This document shows positions 57,261 to 64,000 of a stretch of 64,000 nt of DNA, piece after piece. Below the pieces are notes generated by a model that saw nothing but the letters and a program-made list of their open reading frames with translations, made no database searches and was not told where the DNA came from. This stretch comes from Cryptomeria japonica (taxonomy: Eukaryota; Streptophyta; Pinopsida; Cupressales; Cupressaceae), in the NCBI RefSeq assembly GCF_030272615.1, contig NC_081408.1, forward strand, positions 616,960,476-617,024,475, read 5' to 3'. Numbering within the stretch: position 1 is the stretch's first letter; each line of letters opens with the position of its first letter. The position numbers and the translations under genes are program-made.

Positions 57261-59216
57261 TCTAGTGCCCTTATCTAGACATCATTGTCATTCACCTATT
57301 TAAAACCCCTATTTATACATATATATCATTTGCACTTGTCTAATGTCTATGTCTAGACATGTATTCTATTTACACCTTTCTATAACCCTTTTAAAGATAT
57401 GTATGCTAGTTATAATGCCCCTTTGTTACAACTTAGCAATTACAAAGCCTAGATTTGTCTAACTTTCTCCAATCTTCTAACCTTTATGTACAAGATGTCA
57501 CTTCTAGTTCTAATCAATGTATTTTATTTTATTTATTTTTATACAAGATTAAAATATGATATTTTTATCCATCCATATTTTCTATGTAACTTGAGTTCTT
57601 AAGTCTAGTTATATAGACTATATAACTTAAGTGAAAATTTGAAGTTTACTAGACTTAATTTATGAATAGAAGGTGGATCTATCCTATCCTTACTAGAAAC
57701 CTATGTCATTTGTAGATCGACTTAGTGTGCCTATCTAGATACCTCTAGCATACACATCACTGCTTTGGCAAAGGGAACCTCTTTTCGCTTCTAAATTTGG
57801 ACAATCAATTCACATATGCTTTGTCAACCCATATTATTAGTAACACTGGCATTATAAGATTTCTTTTCTTAATAATTTTATCTAATCTATAATCTATAAT
57901 GATAATATTGTCAATTGAATGAAACACATAATACACTTGCCCCACCCAGAGTGCTATCACCAAAGAAATATTGTCTTTCATCCATTAAGAGTAATCCCTC
58001 TAGATTGTACTTGGTTGTTAGTGGGTTAGTCTCTCTCATTATCATACAATTATTGAGCTACAAAAGTGAAGAAGAGCTGCTCATCACTAAAATAATGCAA
58101 GTGATGATATTATTCTGATTTCTCCAACTATTTTAAGCCATTGATAATGAGATGATGTGTTTCCACCTCTTATTTTTTCGATGTATTAGAAAAAGCTTTA
58201 TTTTTGTTTAATCCCACTTCACGTTGAGAATACATTGGACTTTGGAGTTTGATTTTTTTAGTTTCCCGAGGACAAATACATTATAATGCTCGTGGTATAT
58301 TCAGCATTCTCACTTTTGACTTTTGACCATTTATTAATAAATATAAATTTGACATTTCTAAAAGGAAATGAAAATAGACGGTTTTATTTATAGGTTTGAG
58401 TACCTTTATGATATATATGTATAACACATTCAAATCCATGGTATCATAAATGATAGATTTACACGCATTCTTGTATATGTCTATAGCTATAATAATGATA
58501 GATTTGGAGGTAAATATATATTGAGTGCATATTATAGGAAAAGAAATAGATACATTATTATCATATATCATATATAATAATTGATATGTTTGTGAAGGCA
58601 TTTATGTTTAAATATGTGGATATCTTATAACTAGCTTCAATTTATTTCAATCTTTTAATAATCAATTTTCAATATAATCACTATGATAGTCTTAAGCTCA
58701 TGATATGGTTTGACTAAACAATTATAAGGAAAATAAACTTTATTTGATTTAAATGTAATATAAAATACACTAAAAATAATAGAGGTGATTGATTAGGATT
58801 ATTGGACTTACATATCTTTGCAACCTTGGTTCCAATCTATGTGAGCACAAACAGTTATCAAAACTACTCCATAAACAATGGTGTAAATGTGATTACTGAT
58901 TCTTTTTATATCATTGAAGAAATACTCGTCTCTACTAAGCAGTGGGCATCCACCATATAAAATATAGACCATTAGCACTTCATATCTGCATAATGATTTA
59001 TTCACCTAAGATAGAATATCATTCATCAAAGCATCAGAGCATGATGATTTATGCTAAATCTATGTTGTTATTGTGGGTCATATTTAGGCTAAGCACTAGC
59101 TTTGGAAATAAGGCAAATAGGTTGCTTATAAAGACAACGTTTTGCATAGTCAACATAGAAGAGAAAACACACATAAACAAACATCTTTATCTAGTTGGAT
59201 ATTGCTATTGCTAGGA
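57261..59216. other. AT-rich DNA, no gene recognised
   Basis: Several short frames (under 110 codons) on both strands have no recognisable motif. No LTR ends or target duplications were found. Confidence 0.45.
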
Positions 59217-59620
59217 TATGTTGTTGTCATTGATGTCAACATATTCTTGTGTTGCTATGAGTTGCTTGGTGTTCTGGTGATTGTATTGAGTTGATATGGA
59301 TGGTTTAACTGTTTGGGATGCTGGAATACTTCATTCCTTATTGGTTCCAGTGATCTGAAAGATTGCTTGGTCATATTATTTGATTTGGTTGATTTGGTGC
59401 TCCACAAGTTATCTTTCTAGTTTGAACTGTTGATGTTGAGTGTTCCTGTGAGTTAGCATGTTGATTGATGAAGATTTACATAAGTGGTGTTGGTGCAGCT
59501 ATTGTGGATGCTTCTAATGTGCTTGTTGGTGTTTCTTGATCGTGTCATATTTTCTTTGGTGGTTTGCATTGATTCTTGTGCGTGTTCTTGGTGATTTTGT
59601 TGATCTGGTGATATTCTTCG
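59217..59620 (+). repeat. Possible LTR fragment in plus orientation
   Basis: Starts TGTTGTTGTCATTGATGTC, which resembles the coding-strand start of the copia LTRs here (TGTTG... with a TTGTCATTGATG word). It is GT-rich on the plus strand, opposite to the neighbour at 59621-60854. The right edge is uncertain. Confidence 0.4.
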
Positions 59621-60854
59621 TGTTGTACGGTATTCTTGGTGGTGTAGCGTATTGCGGATGATCTTGATGAATACTAAGAGGGGGGGTGAATTAGCATACA
59701 AATAAATACTGAACTCAAACACTTAAACAATTTAGTAGTTAATCGGTATAACAGATTTACTAACAAACTGGTTAAGACAAATGCAAACCAAACAACAAAT
59801 ACAACATTCACCCACAAGAGCACAATCACCATAACACAAGAGGTTTTGACGTGGAAACCCAAATGGGAAAAACCACGGTGAGCTAAAACTCACAAGTAAC
59901 TATCTGCAGAATAGTAACCAGACCGGTTAAGGTCAAACCAGTTAGGGTCATACAATGTTCTTCCCCAGAATAGATCCTGTTAGGAATCTCGATCTCTGTT
60001 AGGAGATAAGTCCGATTAAAGACTACCTTGTGAGAGGATTTCAAATCCACAGTTGTGAACCACCTTGTTAGAGGATTTACAAAGGCTTTGTCAGGCCTAC
60101 CCGGTTAAGGGTTTCAGAATTGTCGAAGATGTGAGTAATCAACAATTGAGTGGTCTAAATACTAGCACAATATGCTTGGTTAGATCCTTGATAGCTCATT
60201 GTTAATGCATTTCAGCATTACTTCAGTCTTCAATATCTCCACACTCTTCTTCTTCACACAGACCTAATCTTCTCTTCTATGATCGCACATACATAAACCT
60301 CATCAACCACCTAAAACCCTAACAATTACTAAAACCCCAGAAATGATGTCCTTATAAAAGAATATGATTTCATGTCGGTCCAATAGGATTACATTGCAAG
60401 TTCCTAGGTTTAGTGCATCTAGACACATTTGGTAACATGACACAAAATCACCGCCAAAGTGTTGGTGGAGGATAACTCATCACAAAAGTACCGGTTGGTA
60501 ACTCATCACAGAGTAATACCAGTTCATACATTTAACCGATTATCAGTTCATACATTTTACCAATTGCTGGTTTGTCAAAATGAAGACTGGGAAAAATGAT
60601 AACTGCCATTTTATTCCTTCATTCCGCTTGAGATCCTCGAACCGCTTGAGGTCTTCATACCGCTTGGGTCTTCATACCGCTTGAGATCGGTAAACATTTT
60701 CTGCAAAACACTGATAGTCTAAAGACTATAATACATAATACTGGTTGGAACAATTACCGGTTGAGCAATGAGCATAACTCATACATACAAAAAGTGATCT
60801 AAGAACAAGTGTGTGTCCATCAATGACAATCACAACATCATCAAAATACCAACA
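59621..60854 (-). repeat. Sirevirus-like 3' LTR, minus orientation
   Basis: Ends ATACCAACA against a polypurine tract. It contains ATACTAAGAGGGGGGGTGAAT near 59670, the conserved box GGAAACCCAAATGGGAAAAA near 59852 and a minus-strand TTTTATAAGG near 60352. These features are common to the other copia LTRs of the window, though the rest of the sequence differs. The outer edge near 59621 (TGTTGTACGG) is a guess. Confidence 0.7.
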
Positions 60855-61080
60855 ATCTCCCCCTTTGGCATTGATGGCAACACTTAGGAAAATTTTGACA
60901 TCTAAGTATTTTACAACAAAAATATGCCATAATCAAAATTACTCCCCCTAAGCATATACACTATCCCTTTTTGTAGAAAATACAATGTATACTACTCCCT
61001 TAAAGAAATAACATGAAAGTATACATAGCATTCACTAAAATTTTAAATACAAAATACTACTCCCCCTTTGCCAACAATGA
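60855..61080 (-). other. Polypurine tract and extra copies
   Basis: Minus-strand GCCAAAGGGGGAGAT abuts the LTR at 60855-60869. Extra boxes are complements of ACTCCCCCTAAG (60941-60952) and CTCCCCCTTTGCCAACAATG (61060-61079). Confidence 0.8.
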
Positions 61081-61133
61081 CAAAGTACTGCAAAATAACC
61101 CCTTTTTCTCATTATCATTAATATAATAAATGT

Positions 61134-64000
61134 TTATGACAATAATGAGTGAAACTTATCAAAAATCGATTTAAAATCCTGCATAAAGGTCTTCATGGAT
61201 AAAGACCACGACTCAAGTAATGAGGTAGCCACCTCACTTTCTGTTTGCATCTAGGATGCATGTTCTTCCATGACATCAATTCTGCTCATCTCTTGAGTGA
61301 CCGTTAAGGCATCCAGATTGAGATATCATTTTTGAAGTATTTGCAGTCTGGGTAGTAGAACTAGTTGAAATTCCTACAAATCTCTAGTCCAATTGCTAAT
61401 CTCCAACTCTATTCTGGCAGACTAGAGCTGAAACCGATGAACAGTTTGCCCATATGTAGTGAAGGAATCATAGGGCATCTTAAAGGTGCTTATATATGCC
61501 TGCAAATCAGATTGCAGTTTTTCCTTCTATGCAAGCACATCATCACAAAATAGATGGGGTTTTCCTATCTTACTAAGCAATACTTTTCCCTCATCCATAA
61601 CATCTCTTATGTCCTTCTGAAGTTTAGACCGGAGCTCGTTCAGTTTCTTCACCAAGACAATGTTTAGTGCCTTTTGATGCTTCTTCTGTGTATTAGCTTC
61701 AACAACCTCTTCTAGGCATTGTACCTAGTCCTCCACAACTGTACATAGAAGTTTTAGTTGGGCCAGAGAGGAATCGGTATTGTGAAGGTTAGTACCAGGA
61801 ATCAAACTGGTATGAGTTTCAACCGCAGTTTGAATAACATCTTGCTCCTTTTTCCTCCTTAATGCTTCCTTTCGCTCTTGTGCAAGCTTAATACTTTGGA
61901 GCAGCTTTGATTCGTTTGCATATTGGAGGTCAATAGGACTGGTGATATCAGCCGGTTTGGCTTGACCACCGGTTGCCTTTGGGGTCTCCACTTGTGTGCT
62001 CTTTGTCGCTTCCTTCTTCTCTTCGGCTCTTTGCTTTTCCTCTTCTGCCTTCTTTTGCTCCTCTGCTTCTTTCTTTTTCTTCTCTTCTTCCTTCTTTCTA
62101 TCTTCTTATTTCTGCTTCTCTTCTTCTTTCTTCTTCTCATCTTCATTTTTCTTCTTCTCCTCTTCCTGTTTCCTCTTCTCCTCTTCCTGTTTTTTCTTCT
62201 CTCCTTCTGGTTTCTTCTTCTCCTCCTCTTTCTTCTTCTCCTCTTCTTTCTTCTTCTCCTCTTCCCATTTCTTCTTCTCCTCTTCCTGTTTCTTCTTCTC
62301 CTCTTCTTTCTTCTTCTCCTCTTCCACTTGTTTCTTCTTCTCTTCATCTTTCTTTTTCTTTTCCTCTTTCTCCACTTTCTCGTTGTCAGCCTTTTCTTTG
62401 TCTTGTTTCTGCTTCTCTGCCTTTTCTTTATCCTGTTTTTCCTTGCCTACTCTCTCTTTATCATCTTTTTCCTTTGTTGCATCTGGAGTGACATCTTCGT
62501 CGTCCAGAGAATCAATGTCAATAGTGTCCATCCATTTAGTAACTAGTTCTCCTTCAATGTCATATACCTCATCCGGTTTTCCGGTTTCTAGTTCTTGTTC
62601 AACCTTCTTGTTGGCTTCAAACACTTGGTGCAACCTCAGAGCAGCTTTGGCATGGGAGTGTGTATCTTTCACCACTTCAGAGACTTTTCCTTCCAGTAAT
62701 AAGAGTCTTCTTCTTCTCATGAAGAAGAGGCCTTTGTACTTATCCATGATTTCATAAAGCTCAAAATTTGACACATCAGGAAAATATTGTACAAAGATTT
62801 CCTCTCTTATTTCCTATTCTTTTTCAATGGCAATGCACCATTTGTTATCTAAAAAATTGTATAAAGAATCTGGTGTCACTGATCTAATTTCTGATGGTGA
62901 CCGGTCATTAATACATACATATTGGATGACTTCCTGTTCGACTTCCTCTTTTTCATTATCATTAAAATTATCAAAATGATCTATTAAATCACTTAGCACT
63001 TTTCTCCTAACATTCTTGATAGTCCTTTGATAATGTGTCAATGGTTTGTAAGAGGAAATTTCTATATTTACCAGTGCTGACGATGTCAGTTCATTGATGG
63101 TTGTCTTTGCCTTCTTTCTTGTTTGCCTAGTCTTCTTAGGCTATACGTCAAGTTCTGTATCCTCAGAATCCGGTGAGTTGCCTTTGGTCTTCCGCTTTCT
63201 TTCAAATACCTTGGCAGGTGCAACTTCCAGTTTCTTCTTGGCCGGTGACCACTTGGTCACTTTAGGACTTGTTGAGGTAACCAGTGCCGATACCAATGGC
63301 ACTGCCTTTCCCTTCTTCACTGAAGGTTCTTCAATTGGTGTTGCCCTTTCCAAGTAGGTGTTAGTTCTCTTCTTCTTTGGATCAAGAGGAAAGGCAAGTA
63401 GGGTAGAGGCATTCCCATCTAGCATGTCATACATCACCTCATATCCCATGGGTTCAACTTTTTCCTTTCTAGGCTCCACGACCTCCATTATGCACTCATC
63501 TACTCTGATGGTAAAGAAGATGTCTTTTTCATACTTCTTGACAATATCGCCAGATATCCTCATCCTTTGGCTCATCTTGCGTCTAAATTCATCAAAGTAT
63601 TTGTTCAATACTTCAGGATAACCGGTTCCCACCGGTTGGTCAGCAGACCATTGAATATCACCGACTCTTGGAAAATAGCCTTGAAAGTAGAAAAACAAAC
63701 CTACCAATAGTTGTCCAAATTTAAATCTTAAGTCATTGTCTTGTTTGATAGACTTTAGATTAACTAGAAGTTGCCTCTGCAGATAGGTGCATAGATCAAA
63801 TGAGGCATCTTCCATGATTATTCTGTAGGCGGCATTTACCATAGCAGTAGAGACAGAGTTGATTTTGCTAGCATAGAACGTCCGGTATCCGATCACCATG
63901 CAGGCATACTTAACTAAATCATCCTTGATGGTGTTGACGATCATTCCCCATTGGTCACTCATAGAACTGGTGAGCTTGGTCATTTCAGTCTTGATGACTT
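61134..64000 (-). pseudogene. Large retroelement-associated ORF with long Glu/Lys helix, partial
   Basis: One minus-strand frame of at least 955 codons runs from beyond 64000 to TAA at 61134-61136. It has about ten stops, including 63141, 62814, 62106, 61725 and five more toward the end. From the right: a globular part with DLCTYLQRQLLVNLKSIK and FKFGQLLVGLFFYFQGYFP (63983-63600), a basic linker (KKGKAVPLVS, KRKRKTKG), a second globular part (HYQRTIKNVRRKVLSDLIDHF; SNFELYEIMDKYKGLFF), then about 110 residues of EEEKKK repeats (62420-62050), and a helical tail ending FDKFHSLLS. It sits 3' of where copia pol would be, next to the LTR. It resembles plant transposon-associated proteins; function unknown. 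No membrane segment is obvious. Confidence 0.65.

Noticed and set aside
56170-57278. Long plus-strand frames rich in Ser, Leu, Pro and Tyr, up to 218 codons
   Set aside because: They are translations of the CT-rich tract; the same region is open in several frames at once and no motif is present.
61923-62757. Plus-strand frames of 172-253 codons rich in Ser, Phe and Leu
   Set aside because: They are antisense shadows of the Glu/Lys-rich minus-strand frame that continues for nearly 3 kb.

Overview
This is plant nuclear DNA made almost entirely of retrotransposons. No host protein gene, tRNA, rRNA or CRISPR array was found. The plant call rests on the element types: Ty1/copia elements with tRNA-iMet primer sites and AAAGGGGGAGAT purine tracts (Sirevirus-like), Ty3/gypsy elements of Tat and chromovirus type, and an L1-type LINE with a C-terminal RNase H. 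The density and nesting suggest a very large genome, possibly a gymnosperm. That last step is inference; no marker gene confirms it.

Layout. (1) 1-1961: 5' end of a minus-strand Tat-like gypsy element whose primer site lies almost directly against an integrase fragment, so gag, protease, RT and RNase H were deleted. (2) 1962-7667: AT-rich DNA with an RNase H-like pseudogene (3009-3527) and an unrecognised degraded reading frame (4033-4689). (3) 7668-15062: a plus-strand Sirevirus-like copia element with both LTRs and a 4-of-5 target duplication. Its RT-RNase H part is open while gag, protease and integrase are broken. (4) 15329-36777: one minus-strand copia element stretched to 21.4 kb by three insertions and bounded by AGTAG/AGCAG. 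The insertions are a plus-strand chromovirus in its left LTR (15374-22762), a second Sirevirus-like element in its pol (25895-32816), and an LTR fragment in its gag (34487-35301). (5) 36778-41844: AT-rich DNA with a 202-bp tandem duplication, a microsatellite and a GA-rich block. (6) 41845-50558: a minus-strand Tat-type element with 1.67-kb LTRs and a perfect ATTAG target duplication. It encodes only a spacer, protease-like and G-patch-like polyprotein and has no RT, RNase H or integrase. (7) 50703-55452: a 5'-truncated minus-strand LINE followed downstream by a broken reading frame that is not a usual LINE part. (8) 56040-57260: a 1.2-kb CT-rich tract. (9) 59217-64000: facing LTR fragments, a Sirevirus-type polypurine tract, and a reading frame of at least 955 codons with a long Glu/Lys helix lying where RNase H should be. 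It runs off the window.

How the parts relate. Autonomous-type copies (copia and chromovirus pol genes) lie beside elements that keep LTRs, primer site and purine tract but carry other ORFs (41.8-50.6 kb, perhaps 59.6-64 kb). This is the pattern expected of mobilised, non-autonomous partners. All pol genes here carry stops, frameshifts or lost catalytic residues, many consistent with C-to-T decay of methylated DNA. LTR boundaries were set by matching LTR pairs by eye; no alignment or database search was run.
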